From Diplonema papillatum (taxonomy: Eukaryota; Euglenozoa; Diplonemea; Diplonemida; Diplonemidae), in assembly GCA_030068145.1 (NCBI GenBank), contig JAPJBO010000226.1, forward strand, positions 210,533-274,532: a stretch of DNA of 64,000 nucleotides, in the 5' to 3' direction. The translations under genes were made by a program, and so were the position numbers. Of the stretch, positions 9,787 through 19,557 are shown one piece after another. The notes under the pieces were generated by a model that saw nothing but the letters and a program-made list of their open reading frames with translations, had not been told where the DNA came from and did no database searches. Every line of letters begins with the position of its first letter. Within the stretch, counting starts at the first letter, position 1.

Positions 9787-10593
9787 TCAGCAGTTCATCG
9801 TCGAGCGACTACCGGAGTTCCTACAGAGTCTTCCGGGTGGTGGCAGACCCCAGTGGCAGCACCATTTCCGCAGGTATTCCTCCGCCTGCACCCGCTTGCA
9901 CGGTAGGAGTGTCACCTCCTGGCAGCAGAGAAGATCCGCTTCCACCGCGTCGGCCGCTGGGAGATGCTGTAGTAGGTTGGTTACGTTTAACGTCGCGAAC
10001 CTCATCTCCGCGCGGCCGGGACCAGGGTTTTGTCCGACGTCCCCCGCGGTTATCAGCCGCTGTCTTGCTGATTCTTTGATTGATTGTAGGACTGCCGCAG
10101 TTTCCACCGTGCCTGTACGTCGCGCCAGCTCTGCCATTGCGCTGCCCGGGAGTAGGAGTCGGTCGTAGTGTTCCGGTACATACGTGACTACCGCCTGCTC
10201 CCCTGTGGCGCCCGCGCGAGGTGCGTATCGTCGCAGGATGTGCGGACTCCTGCTGTCCAGTACCCAGATTGTCGTCCCGGTGACCGTTGCGGCTGCCGTC
10301 AGCGTCATCTCGTCCCCGTACTCGTACGGTCCCCGCATCGCCTCCACGTAGAACTCCCAGCTGCCGTACCTTTCGGACGGCGCGAAGTGAGCCTCGAACG
10401 TCGGGTCCTCCAACATCGCGTCCACGACACGCGCACGAAGCCCCCCTACCGACCATCCCGGCAGCCCGGCCACGACCGCTGCGAACTGGCAGGCACCGTC
10501 CCCAGGAATCTCTTGCACACTAGCTCCCATCGCGTGCGCCGCTTCCTTCAACCTAGACCCCAGCGTTTCGAGCGTCTTCCCTCCGCCACGCAT
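9787..10593 (-). CDS. Retrotransposon OTU-like cysteine protease plus start of APE endonuclease
   Basis: 268 residues. Near residue 33 is IPGDGACQFAAV, the Asp-Gly-x-Cys motif of OTU deubiquitinases, and near 138 is PEHYDRLLL, which fits the catalytic His. Both predicted catalytic residues are present. After about residue 185 the protein enters the endonuclease (MRFATLNVTNLL, then the CQE motif) and stops shortly afterwards; the downstream ORF continues the endonuclease in another frame. The true element probably encodes one protein, with either a mutation here or a programmed frameshift. An in-frame stop lies just upstream of the ATG. OTU function in such elements (deubiquitination or polyprotein processing) is not established. 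Confidence 0.8.
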   Translation of the reverse strand: MRGGGKTLETLGSRLKEAAHAMGASVQEIPGDGACQFAAVVAGLPGWSVGGLRARVVDAMLEDPTFEAHFAPSERYGSWEFYVEAMRGPYEYGDEMTLTAAATVTGTTIWVLDSRSPHILRRYAPRAGATGEQAVVTYVPEHYDRLLLPGSAMAELARRTGTVETAAVLQSIKESARQRLITAGDVGQNPGPGRAEMRFATLNVTNLLQHLPAADAVEADLLCCQEVTLLPCKRVQAEEYLRKWCCHWGLPPPGRLCRNSGSRSTMNC

Positions 10594-10608
10594 CTCGTCG
10601 TTCGTCAG

Positions 10609-10704
10609 TCACGAACGCTTCGCCGACGCCGGTTGGTGCGCCTTCTTCGTCTTCGCTAACGGTGACTTCCCCGGCGTTCCCAGCGCACGCTTCGGTTGCG
10701 TCAT
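10609..10704 (-). CDS. Short basic ORF at the 5' end of retrotransposon A
   Basis: 31 codons, MTQPKRALGTPGKS onward, rich in Lys, Pro and Ala, ending 15 bases before the OTU ATG. Its ATG straddles the junction: AT comes from target sequence T and G from the element. Its TPGK/KR-rich style resembles the basic C-terminal tail of the element's polyprotein. It may be a leader peptide or an upstream ORF, or chance. Confidence 0.4.
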   Translation of the reverse strand: MTQPKRALGTPGKSPLAKTKKAHQPASAKRS

Positions 10705-10756
10705 GTTTAGCATTGAGTTCTTTTAAGTACATGAACCACGTGGATTAACATGCACT
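10703..10756 (-). repeat. Target sequence T between copies A and B
   Basis: About 54 bases, minus-strand start agtgcatgttaatccacgtg and end aactcaatgctaaacat. The same sequence flanks copies A, B and C, and occurs without an element at 58609-58656 and, diverged, at 33311-33357. It forms the junction B-T-A. Confidence 0.85.
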
Positions 10757-11837
10757 GCCTTGAAAGTCAGGTTATCGGATGACGTCGTCACCTGCCATTG
10801 CGTCGTCAAGGTCGAGCATTTGTGGAGCTAGCGGGGTTTGGCTTTCTTGCGATTCCAGAGACTGAGTCGGCGAGTACGAGGGCGGGCACGTGTGCCCGTT
10901 TTTCACTTTCGAGGGCATTGGTGTCCCCCCCGGTCGTTTCTGAGAGCTGCTTGCCCTCGGTACCTTCTTCTTCCTTCGATGCACCCCTGAGTCGGGGGTG
11001 GTCGCCTTCGTCTTCTTCCGCTTGCGGCCGGCGATCGGGACTTCCTTCGGGGTGCCTAGCACCCTCTTCTTCAGCGCTGGTCGTTCGCTGGTTCCTGGTG
11101 TTGGTGGCGGCCTCTTGGTTGCCCGTCCGGTCGTCGCCGTCTCCTTTTTCGTTGCCGCGGGCGGCGCTCGCGCCGCTCGCTTTCCTACTGGCGTTCCCCG
11201 TTGTACGCCCACCTGGGTGGGTGAGGAGGGCCTCTTCTTCTTGTTGCGTCCGGGGGTTGACTGGACGTTCGGCTTGTTGGACTGGTGGTGGCCGCGGCTG
11301 CAACATGCCGCCGGTCGCCTCTGCGTCAGCGTAGGGAGCCTTTTGCACTCTTGGCAGGTTCCTCTGCCATGCGTGCGGCAGGCATGATGCCCGCTGCGGC
11401 AACACGCCGCCGCCGTCTTGCACTCGCCGCACTTCGTCGTGCTGTGCTCTGTGCACACCGCGATCGGCTGCCCATCGTTCGCGTGGTGATGGTGCCGGCA
11501 GCACATCTCTACCGTGGGCACGTCCCTTCGGACGAGTGCTCTGCACGCCTCACACTTCCCTTTGTGATGGGTCGCGCACGTGACGAGTGCCTTCTCTATA
11601 TCGACACCCGGCATATGCACGGGGTCTGGGTGCAGTTGTGGTGGGGCAGGCAGGGCCCACCTCGCCGCTCTCCCGATCGTCCAGTCATGGTACGCCGGGC
11701 ACTGCGTCCCTACATCGCTTCCTTTCACTTGTTCCTCAAGTATCGTCCCGTGTGTGCCTCGCGAAAGCGTGGCCTGGGCCGTACACCCGATATCCCCGAG
11801 ATGCCCATGAACGACAGCGACGTCGTCGGGCGCACCC
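10757..11837 (-). mobile_element. Non-LTR retrotransposon copy B, 5'-truncated
   Basis: Highly similar to the last ~1.08 kb of copy A. An open frame (stop at 10772) keeps the Cys/His modules and the basic tail, with scattered substitutions and a small in-frame deletion relative to A. Everything upstream, including the RT, is absent, as expected for incomplete target-primed reverse transcription. Target T sits on both sides (11891-11838 and 10756-10703). The retained frame is probably not a functional gene. Confidence 0.85.
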
Positions 11838-11891
11838 ATGTTTAGCATTGAGTTCTTTTAAGTACATGAACCACATGGATTAGCATGCACT
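11838..11891 (-). repeat. Target sequence T at the 5' side of copy B
   Basis: Differs from the T at 10703-10756 at only a few positions. Upstream of it the sequence is unrelated to the element, so this is the host side of the insertion. With the other copies it gives the order T-B-T-A-T. Confidence 0.85.
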
Positions 11892-12204
11892 GAGTACATG
11901 CGGCTGCCAAACATCCCGTGACACCGCGCAAGGTGGTAAAATGCTCTTTTGTTTTATTTTCGATTGCTTTTGATGGGGCATGCAGGCCTGAAATGCAAGA
12001 ATGGAAAAGACGAGGGTTGGATGGAGAGGAAGGCGTGCGTCGGGGCCCGTAAGGAGGCACCGGCCACCTTGCAAGATGAGAATGCACCCTTGCGGAAAAG
12101 CTCTTCCGTGTGCTTCCATGCGGTATGTGCTTGGGTATAATGTTATTACAACCTGGTTCGATTGCGGGACAATAAACCTCGGGGATAAAAGACTGCATGT
12201 TTCT

Positions 12205-12243
12205 CCCGTTCAAGAAAGTTGTAGTATGGCTAAAGATAAAGGA
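12205..12243 (-). repeat. Fragment of the small mobile sequence seen at 39126-39167
   Basis: Plus strand gttgtagtatggctaaagat is nearly identical to the start of the 42-bp insertion at 39.1 kb. It lies about 25 bases inside the 5' end of the kinase 9.1 kb intron. Confidence 0.5.
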
Positions 12244-12267
12244 TGCGAAGAAAAAAAATGCGCATAC

Positions 12268-13794
12268 CACGTTGCACTTGTGGGCTGCTTCAAGACCTTT
12301 GAGAAGGTGGGCAACAAAGCGGCATGACTGCTTCCACGACGGCGCGACTCGCTTCTTCGCGTCGGCGAGGCTCTTTCCCGGGCAGTACTCGAGCACGAAG
12401 CACAGGCTCTTCCGGCTCATGGAATAATAGTGGGCGTGCAGCTTGACAATGTATTCACTCGCGTTCTGTACGCGCCGATGGTTCGCCACCTCAGTATGCA
12501 CCTGCAACAGATGGGCAGCGGAAACTATGCCCACGACCTGCAGGGTTTCGGTATTGTTGGCGGCAGTGCACGCAGGCTAGCCTGCGACGGAATGAGCCTT
12601 CTAAGACCCGCTGTTTCTCCATCTATCCATGAGGAGACAAGACACGTTGTCCTAACGCTGATAGTAGAAATAGTGTAGTCGGTGACTCACGCACTGCTTC
12701 TTTTAGTCGGAGAACCGTTTCTCCTCCCCCACTCTCTCACTCTCCTGCTTCCCTCCCTGCATCAGTCCGAGTAGCTGTGCATGCATCCCCTTTTTGCAGA
12801 GCGTCTGATTTGCTAATCTTGCCTCAGTCCTTGGCAGTGCGGCACGACCAGACATTCCAAGACCGCCAGCACGAAGCCTCCATGACGTAAGGACTCAGTA
12901 GCTAACCATCCAAAAGTATGCGCAAGAGGTCAGGAACTAACGCCTAAACTATGGCATGAACTTTCAGCGATTCCCGAGCGCTCTCAAGATGGCATTCAAC
13001 CCACCTTTTTGGCACGAGCCCCACCGCACGTACTTTGTCGGTCGAGTAGTACCTGCTACCTCTGTTTGCTGTTTCGTACAAAAATGCCGCCGTTTACCCG
13101 CGCTAAACCTGTTCCCTCAGCGTTGGCATTGCACTTGCTACCGCTGCGATGGCGCGAAATGCGGTTGCTGAATAACCAGTCGGATTCCTCTTGTTCATAA
13201 CAGTGGCAAGCTAGCACACATGTACGTACACCATAAAACTTTCACTCACTTTGGTTAGCCAAGAGCAATTTAGGTGACACTCACAGCACATTTCATGGGC
13301 TTCCATGATTGTTTAATGCTCGACAAAACACTGCCTCTCGTGCGTGTAAGATGCCAGCATCAATTCTTCTTCATGTAGGTACTAAAGAACAAGAACGGTA
13401 AGTGCACACCTTGATGGCTACCTCGTTGCCCTCGTGCACGCCCTGGTGCACTGCACGCCGGGCTTGTTCGTTTTGAAAGAGCATCTTGCCGAATTGAGTT
13501 GACGAACCATTGCGATCATCGTTCACGTGAATGCCACGTTCTCTGCAAGCGGCCTGTCAGGCGAAAGTGGTGCCATTGCGGGGGAGCGGGTGGGCAGAGC
13601 CAACATTACCAACATTGAGGTGCAGCACAGATCTGCAGAGTGGCTAGTGCGTGTATGGTTCCCTACCAGCCATGCAAGCAGGGTGCCTCACTCAACCATT
13701 GGTCTTGCGCGAAGTCGGTAACAGGCGCCCAGGTTTCTTGCGAGTGGTGGCGTGAAAAGAATAGAAATCACACCTCAATCTCCCTTTGCGCCAT
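12268..13794 (-). CDS. Ser/Thr protein kinase, N-lobe exons
   Basis: 5' part of the kinase continued at 3143-1. Exon 13541-13410 (44 codons) encodes a glycine-loop-like NGSSTQFGKML and ends exactly after VAIK, the ATP-binding lysine, at a gtgtgc donor. Exon 12501-12268 (78 codons, phase 0) has the alpha-C glutamate in HTEVANHRR, a hinge like FVLEYCPG, and ends GLEAAHKCNV at a gtatgc donor. Joined to the HRDLK exon this gives an ordinary kinase order with all phases zero. The glycine loop keeps only two of three glycines. The first coding exon is uncertain: an ATG at 13794 opens MAQREIE and could splice to 13542, but this is a guess. The intron 13409-12502 shows nothing recognisable. The next intron (12267-3144) is 9.1 kb and full of retrotransposon sequence. 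Confidence 0.75.
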
Positions 13795-15084
13795 GGTCAA
13801 AGCACAACTCGCGTTCGCGCTGAAGTTGGCACCGTGAGCCGCCTGATTCGTTCACCGAGACCGACAGACCGACCGTTTAATTGTTTGCAGATTTGCCTCT
13901 TTTCTTTGGTTTGGTTGGCGCGACGGTGTTTTTAAATTCCCTGTTGTGTTATCGACGATCTCGTATGGGTGTCCAGATTGGTGTTTTTCGACCTTCGAAT
14001 TTGGTGTTTAATCCTCTAGCCTGGACAACTACACGACCCGATGCATAAAACTTAACATCATGCAAGCAACAGACACAGCCCCTGTTCGTGCTGCCATCGA
14101 TCCGAGGGACACTCAACTGCTGATGGGCATGGGCAAACCCAGCCCGCTACCCGCTAATGCGTTCGACGACCTGATGAGTCTCGTGCTTCGGCAATTCCCA
14201 TTGACGATCGCGTCTGGCCGCGGTTTTCATCGTTCCCAGAGCCAAGACATCCACCGACAAGTGCAATTGATGTCACCCTCGATCAACCACAGTTGAGCCG
14301 AGGAGAACAGTTGTTTTGCCTTTCTGATTCCTCGGGATTTTCGATTTCCTTCATTACCATACGCCGTTGGTGTCTTGCAACCTTTGTGCGTGTAAGTCGA
14401 TCTTTGAGTGCGTGAACCCCTCCGAAGAAAGGTCCATCACACTCTTGCAACCTTTGTGCGGTGTGTGTGTCAGCGTACAAGTCTGTGCTGAGGTTACCCC
14501 TACGAAAGCCGGCGCTGGCTTCATCCCTCAGGAAGTCGATCGTGGATATTTCCCTCTCTCAGGAGAGCCGGTCGAACTCCCTCCGGAAAGTCATCTGTTA
14601 GAACAAAATCGGGATTCGACGAAGGAGAGGAAAGGAGTGCGGGTGTGAGTGAGTGTTTGACGTTCACCTGCGCAGAAGAGAGAGAGAGAGAGAATGTGTG
14701 CGTGTGTGTGAGTAGATGCGAGATGTGCTCCAACGCGCGTGAAAAACTGCGTGGAAGCGCGCGCCAGCAAAGGGCGGCACGCGCGCACTTAATAATGCCG
14801 CAATGCCAGCTTCCGTTGCTGTGCCGCGCGCACAAGGGAAAAGGGAACGAGAAACGCGTCCACGCCTTCAACTAAAGCGTTAAGCGTTCAAAGGAGCGAC
14901 CTTGGTGCACTTCCGCATGTCGATTTGCGGTGCCCGCATGCATCGCTGAAAATCGAACTACGCACGACGATGCGGTTGTTGCGAGACGAATTGGTACCAC
15001 TCCCGCCGTCTGTTCGAGCTACTGGAAGGCCCTTCGCGCATTGCATGCACTCGTACGGGTATACACTGTCTGTGAGGCTTGTCG
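13795..15084. other. Gap between kinase 5' end and SNF2 3' end
   Basis: Near 13975-14005 there is a gtgtccagattggtgttttt stretch related to motifs at 30.0, 16.9 and 53.5 kb. A plus-strand open frame at 14060-14296 (78 codons) has no recognisable domain. A purine-rich (ag)n/(tg)n microsatellite lies at 14675-14715. No other gene was found. Confidence 0.5.
14060..14296 (+). CDS. Small open frame, unknown, doubtful
   Basis: 78 codons from MQATDTAPVRAA, with mixed composition and no low-complexity bias. It is on the strand opposite to all recognised host genes and has no recognisable domain. No splice partner was identified. It could be a small gene, an exon, or chance. Confidence 0.2.
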   Translation: MQATDTAPVRAAIDPRDTQLLMGMGKPSPLPANAFDDLMSLVLRQFPLTIASGRGFHRSQSQDIHRQVQLMSPSINHS

Positions 15085-15225
15085 TGTAGTGGTGGACCCG
15101 CACTACCTCACGTCCGTTCAACACGTGTTCGGAAGTTACAGCACTTTGGAACTCTTCGGTTCTTTGTCCGGCAGCCTCATCGAGCACGTCCTTCCAAGCT
15201 GGCGCTTACGTGAAAAACTGGCTTT
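15085..15225 (-). repeat. Dispersed short repeat, family S (minus orientation)
   Basis: Minus strand reads taagcgccagcttggaagga, then gtgctcgatgaggctgccgg, acaaagaaccgaagag, and the gaacggacgtgaggtagtgc tail shared with the copies at 50.8 and 54.4 kb. It lies downstream of the SNF2 gene. Confidence 0.7.
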
Positions 15226-15254
15226 GTTAAAACGTGTTCCGCTGCACGATGACC

Positions 15255-15400
15255 ACCATGCGATACGCCTCGCACATTCGAACGCCGGCCTGCCGGGGCC
15301 CAGCGACGCCAGGTGCCCAAGGGGGTCTAAGGATGGCTTCGTGCGCTCGTTCACGCGCCGTCTTCTGCGCGATGGCGGCATTGGGTAGAATTATCCATTC
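15255..15400 (-). pseudogene. Decayed partial duplicate of the SNF2 last exon
   Basis: About 110 bases match 15840-15975, encoding the NAAIAQKTA, ERTKP, DP and LASLGP stretch of the SNF2 C-terminus, but with indels that break the frame. It lies just beyond the presumed stop of the intact gene, so it is a local tandem duplicate of part of its last exon. Confidence 0.75.
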
Positions 15401-15435
15401 CGTACGTAAAAGATACGTTGAGTCTGCGAGCCACT

Positions 15436-15590
15436 GGGATGCCGCTGCTGGCTCGGCTACGGGTGCATATGCGGGTATCCGGCACGGCGGGTTGAGGAGA
15501 TGCCGCTGCTGGCTCGGCTACGGGTGCATATGCGGGTATCCGGCACGGCGGGTTGAGGAGATGCCGCTGCTGGCTTGGCTTCGGAAGCAC
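15436..15590 (+). repeat. 62-bp tandem repeat, about 2.5 units
   Basis: Units begin gatgccgctgctggctcggc and include gggtgcatatgcgggtatcc. Two units are almost identical and a third is partial and diverged. 62 is not a multiple of three, so the SNF2 reading frame changes from unit to unit, which makes the exact C-terminus uncertain. Confidence 0.9.
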
Positions 15591-18158
15591 ATGCGGGTCC
15601 AGCCGTGGCGGAAGACTCACTTTGCTGGAGGCCGGTCGGGTCGCCGGCGGGCACGCAGCCGGGCAACGGGTTCCTCGACCTTCGCGGGCACACTTTCGGC
15701 GTCTCGAAAACGTGCGCCGCCGCCGGAGGCGGCTCGGCCGTTTTTTTGGCCCGCTTCGCCCTCCCCGACGCCGCCGAGCCTGCGCCCCCGTCTCCGCTGC
15801 CGGAGCCACTCGACGACTCTCTGAGAGCTCTCATCCGCTCGCACGCGCGCACGCCGGCCTGCCGGGGGCCCAGCGACGCCAGGTACGCAACGGGGTCCAA
15901 GGCCGGCTTCGTGCGCTCTTCCACCGCCGTCTTCTGCGCGATGGCGGCATTGGGTGGAAGGTCCGCCCACGTCGCCAACGCCGCAGGCGCCGGCATCGAG
16001 TTGAAAAGCCTGCTCTCGTCCTCAGACCGCGCAAGCATAGCGTTCAGCTCCTCTGGCGAGGTGCCCCCGGTTTGCTCGGCCAGAAGCACAGGCGGGACAG
16101 CCGGGCCGTCGATGTCGGCGCCTTGGCTCTGGATGGGGTCCGGTTGCGGAGTGCCCGTAGTCGCAGCGGCCGGCGGCAGGTACGACGCGTCGCCGCGCGT
16201 CAGCGCCTGGCGGATGCGGCGGTCGCGGTCGTCGTCGTTCGCGGTCAGGTTGTAGAGCCCGGCTTTGATCGCGAGTTCCTCGCTTTGCAGCTTTTCGCCG
16301 GCGACGGCCGACATGTTCTGCTCCACGGGCGCCGTGGTGAGCAGGCGGAAGACCTGCAGGGATTCATTTTTCTTCGGATCGGAAACAGGGTAAAAGCTCC
16401 AGTTTCCCGGCGGGGCTGAGTTTGCGTCGTGTGTTCCAGTTTGCCTTTCCATATCGCATGGCCCACCAGCTGCGCGTGGACGTGCTGCACTGGGTTTTCT
16501 GGTTTTTCGGTGCTTCAAGCTCGTTGATGCGTGCCCCTGTGTCAACTGCCCCGGTAACTAGCACAACTGGTGGCCTTCACTGTGGGCGGGTTCAATCAAA
16601 CCCGGAATTCGTATACGGTCGCTGGGAGAAAATCGTAGTTTTCGTGTTCAGGTCACCTCGTTCTTCGTCTTGGGTTTCGCTCGTCAACGCAAACCAATCC
16701 AAGCTAGAGCTCATCAGCACATAGCAACTTACCACCAGAACTTAGCAACGCCCGAACTCAGCACCGCCCGAACTTTGCTTCACCAGAACTTAGCTTCGCC
16801 CGAGGTTTACTGTTGCCCGAACATTAACTGCTGCCTCTAGTCTCGCTGTGCGCCGGTCTTTACCGTGCGCCACATTGATTGTGTTGCCGACAATCAACCG
16901 GGTTGACGTACAGTCTGGTGTCTTTCGACGGTTCTTGGTATCCTTCCTTTGGGTGGTGGTTCTGCTATCAATCCATAATTCGAAAGGAAAGGTGAAACAC
17001 ACTTTAACGTGCCGCTGCTGCCCGAGTCTGTGCGCGCGCGCCACGGCCTGCAAGTCCTGCTGAGGGTTCCAGTCGACGTCGAAGAAAATGACGGTGTCGG
17101 CGGCCTGCAAGTTGATGCCCTGCCCGCCGGCGCGTGTGGTCAGCATGAACGCCAAGCACCGGCCGCTGGTCTGGAACCGGACGATCGCCTCGCTCCTCTC
17201 GTCCAGCGCCGTGCCGCCGTCGAGCCTCTCGTACTGCTCGCCCTTCGCCCACTGCCAGCGCGCCGCGAACGTCTCCTCGAGCAGATCGAGGACGGACGAA
17301 AACTGCGTGAAAATCAACGCCTTGTGGCCCGACGCACCGAGCTTGTCCAGCACGTTGACGAGAACGCTCAACTTCCCGCTCAGGGGAACGTGTTGGGCGG
17401 CGGGGACGTGGCGGTGGGCTGCAGGGTGAAGGGACAGAAAAGGGTGCAGACAGAGCTTGCGGAGGGTCATGTACACCCCGTGGCTGATGCGCGTTGGGTT
17501 GGCCGGGTCCGCCCAGTTGCCGAGGATCCGGTGGCGGAGGGCGTCGTTGTAGAGGTCGGCTTGCACTTCGGAGAGCCCGGCGATGACCACGTGCTCGTCA
17601 ATCGCCGGAAGCTGCGACCAAACCTCGGCTTTCTCGCGGCGCAGCATGAACGGGCGGAGCACCTTGTGCAGCCGACGGGCCATCAGCAGCTTTTCTTCTT
17701 CGGTGGGTGCGTCGCGGAGGCCCGTTCTCTTCCGTTTGTTCCGCGATTGCGCCGGAGACTCGCACCCGAACCATTCGTGGAAGGACGTCGGCTTCGCGAA
17801 CATGGTAGGCATCAAGAAGTTGAGCAGCGCCCAGAGCTCGTGGAGGTCGTTCTGCAGCGGCGTCCCGGTGAGCAGGACCCGGTGGCGGGCTTGCAGGCAG
17901 CGGGCCCGCAGGGAGAACAGGGAGGTCGCGTTGTTCAGCTTGTGGCCCTCGTCGACGACGAGCGCCGACCAGCGCGCGTTCAGCAGCGGCTTGTACATGT
18001 CCTTCAGCGCCGGCGACGCCAGCGTCGCGTACTGCGTCACGACGCCGTGGACGCCGCCGGGCCCTTGCTTCTTCAGATCCACGGACAACCGAGCGACCAG
18101 CTCAGCTCTCTCCACCTTCCCGCCGTGAAACTTCACGACGTCGAAATGCGGCGCCACC
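15457..18158 (-). CDS. SNF2-family chromatin remodelling ATPase (STH1/BRG1-like), C-terminal block
   Basis: Exon 18158-17003 (phase 2 start, 385 codons) continues the ATPase begun at 29859-29198. It has VVDEGHKLNN (DEAH-type motif II), GTPLQNDLHELWALLNFLMP, then the helicase C lobe with LIFTQFSSVLDLLEE, TRAGGQGINLQ, DWNPQQDLQA and ARAHRLGQQRHVK. It ends at a gtgtgt donor. Exon 16353-15457 restarts after cag with VFRLLTTAPVEQNM, a seamless join, then a region like the post-helicase part of STH1/BRG1 (AIKAGLYN...DDRDRRIRQAL), and a low-complexity Ser/Gly/Lys tail. The whole protein is about 904 residues. No bromodomain is seen. The last residues lie in the 62-bp repeat and are uncertain. It would slide or eject nucleosomes in the nucleus within a SWI/SNF-RSC-type complex. 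Confidence 0.9.
16735..16975 (+). repeat. Intron repeats: cttcgcccgaactt array with tail, and gtgtctttcgac motif block
   Basis: Inside SNF2 intron 17002-16354. Positions 16735-16865 copy the array and tail at 4060-4240. Positions 16905-16975 (acagtctggtgtctttcgac, then ccttcctttgggtggtggtt) match 30003-30070 over about 70 bases. Confidence 0.75.
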
Positions 18159-18317
18159 CTGTGAGTTGGGATCCGATGGAAGGGCTTAATTCCTGAATTT
18201 ACCTCGCGCATCAAGAGTTAGGCACACGCTAGGCCCTGGATCCCATGACAAGACACCGGGAGGTCCCGTGAAAGGCATAAAATTATGACTAGGACAAGAC
18301 GCTAGGTCATAGTCATA

Positions 18318-18480
18318 TCATGCAGGGTCAAAACCTTGTGTCTTTTTGGAAATGTCTCGAAAAAAAAAGGGTAGTATACAGATATATTGGTGTGGTCGGT
18401 GTAGCCAGGGGGAACTACGGGGGAACTACGGGGAACTGACCTTGGGGTGTCTTTTTTTTTTTGTAGTGGACTTTTTCAAA
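18318..18480 (+). repeat. Dispersed repeat with A/T homopolymers (orientation 1)
   Basis: tatcatgcagggtcaaaacc, then ttgtgtctttttgg, an A-run and gtatacagatatat. The same sequence is present in reverse at 28767-28600. A block gggggaactacggggaactg at 18410-18440 recurs at 20757-20782. It lies in the large SNF2 intron just after its 3' splice site in plus coordinates. Confidence 0.7.
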
Positions 18481-18715
18481 CGCCACGCACCGGCGCCAAA
18501 CCGGGAGCTTTGGAGTGAGCAAAACGGTTCCTCTTGCTTGGGATTTCCACAGAAGGGCCAAGCCTTTTGAAAAATGGAGCCGGGGGTGGTGCTTTCGTGG
18601 CGCCGTGACATGAAGGATTCGTTGGAAAGTAGACTCGAACGCTATCGTAGGACTCGCAGCAGTCGGTTGGCTCACGCTTGCAGGAACCTACGTAAAGCTC
18701 GCTACCGGGCCCCTT

Positions 18716-19557
18716 TCAACGTTTCCCAGAGGACTGAAGGAAAAGCTCAGTTGCTAGGGCATGCAGTTTATCAAGAAGTAACTTCTTATCAGCTTCCCTT
18801 CCATGCAGACACAAGTTGGACTCAAGCACATCCTTTCGTCTATCACCGGACTCTTGATTGCGTGGTGCCATTACTACATACACTATCTGTGGGCTGTCCA
18901 AGATATCCTGCAGATCTTGATCAGGCCTCTGCCACCCGTCACGACTAACGCGATTGTTTTCAAGGACCAGTACAAGCACGCAATGGTCACCCGAAGCATG
19001 CCATTCAAGGCTAATGTTGTTGTGGGCAAACTGCTCTACGATCTCTGGAACAGAAGGATGCAGAGCCCGAAGAACCCAAGGCTTTGTCGTGTCCGAAGTC
19101 TCCCTCTCGCCAGCGAAAGAAGCAAACAAGCCAGCGCCTCTCCTTGCGCGCCATTCCGACACTCCAATCCCTCTTGGGTTTGGGCAAGAAGGTGATCCGC
19201 AATCACGTTCAGAAGCCCAGGTGGCGTTTGCATCAGCTCCTCTACTCTGGGAGAAACCGGAAGCTCTCCGGTGCATTCCAACTCGTCGGAAAGGCCAGTC
19301 GACGGCTGTATGCAAGCGGGCGGAGGTCCTGGGACTGCGAAGGCGCGACTACCCCACAAGAAGGACTCACTGTCTCTCTGTTCTGCCCCTGCGGCCATAG
19401 CCGTCTTATCCTCGGCCAAGCACCACTTTCTCCTCCTGCAACGCAACCTTGCCTTCAGCCAGCCATTATGACTGTCACTCTGGTTATCAACCTTACTCCT
19501 CGCTCGGGTTGCCGTCTTCGACCGCGACGGCCTCTGATAGTTTGGGTTAGAATGCAA
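18716..19557 (-). other. Open frames of unknown nature inside SNF2 intron 1
   Basis: Two overlapping minus-strand frames (19557-19036 and 19315-18716) have fairly balanced composition, for example VEELMQTPPGLLNVIADHLL and DILDSPQIVYVVMAPRN. They might be one broken gene with a frameshift or part of the adjacent retrotransposon remnant. I do not recognise them, and no splice signals were traced. Confidence 0.25.

Larger units (their letters stand above)
5051..10702 (-). mobile_element. Non-LTR retrotransposon copy A (OTU protease, APE endonuclease, reverse transcriptase), near full length
   Basis: A 5.65 kb element in sense orientation inside the kinase intron. Both sides carry the same target sequence T (5' side 10756-10703, 3' side 5050-4993). 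It has no poly(A) tail; only about 15 bases lie between the stop and T. Gene order on the minus strand is a 31-codon basic ORF, an OTU-like protease joined to the start of an APE-type endonuclease, then the rest of the endonuclease, the reverse transcriptase, a zinc knuckle, and a Cys/His-rich plus Lys/Arg-rich tail. OTU domains in non-LTR elements are known from the Dualen/RandI group; membership here is inference. One frameshift splits the long ORF. Confidence 0.9.
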
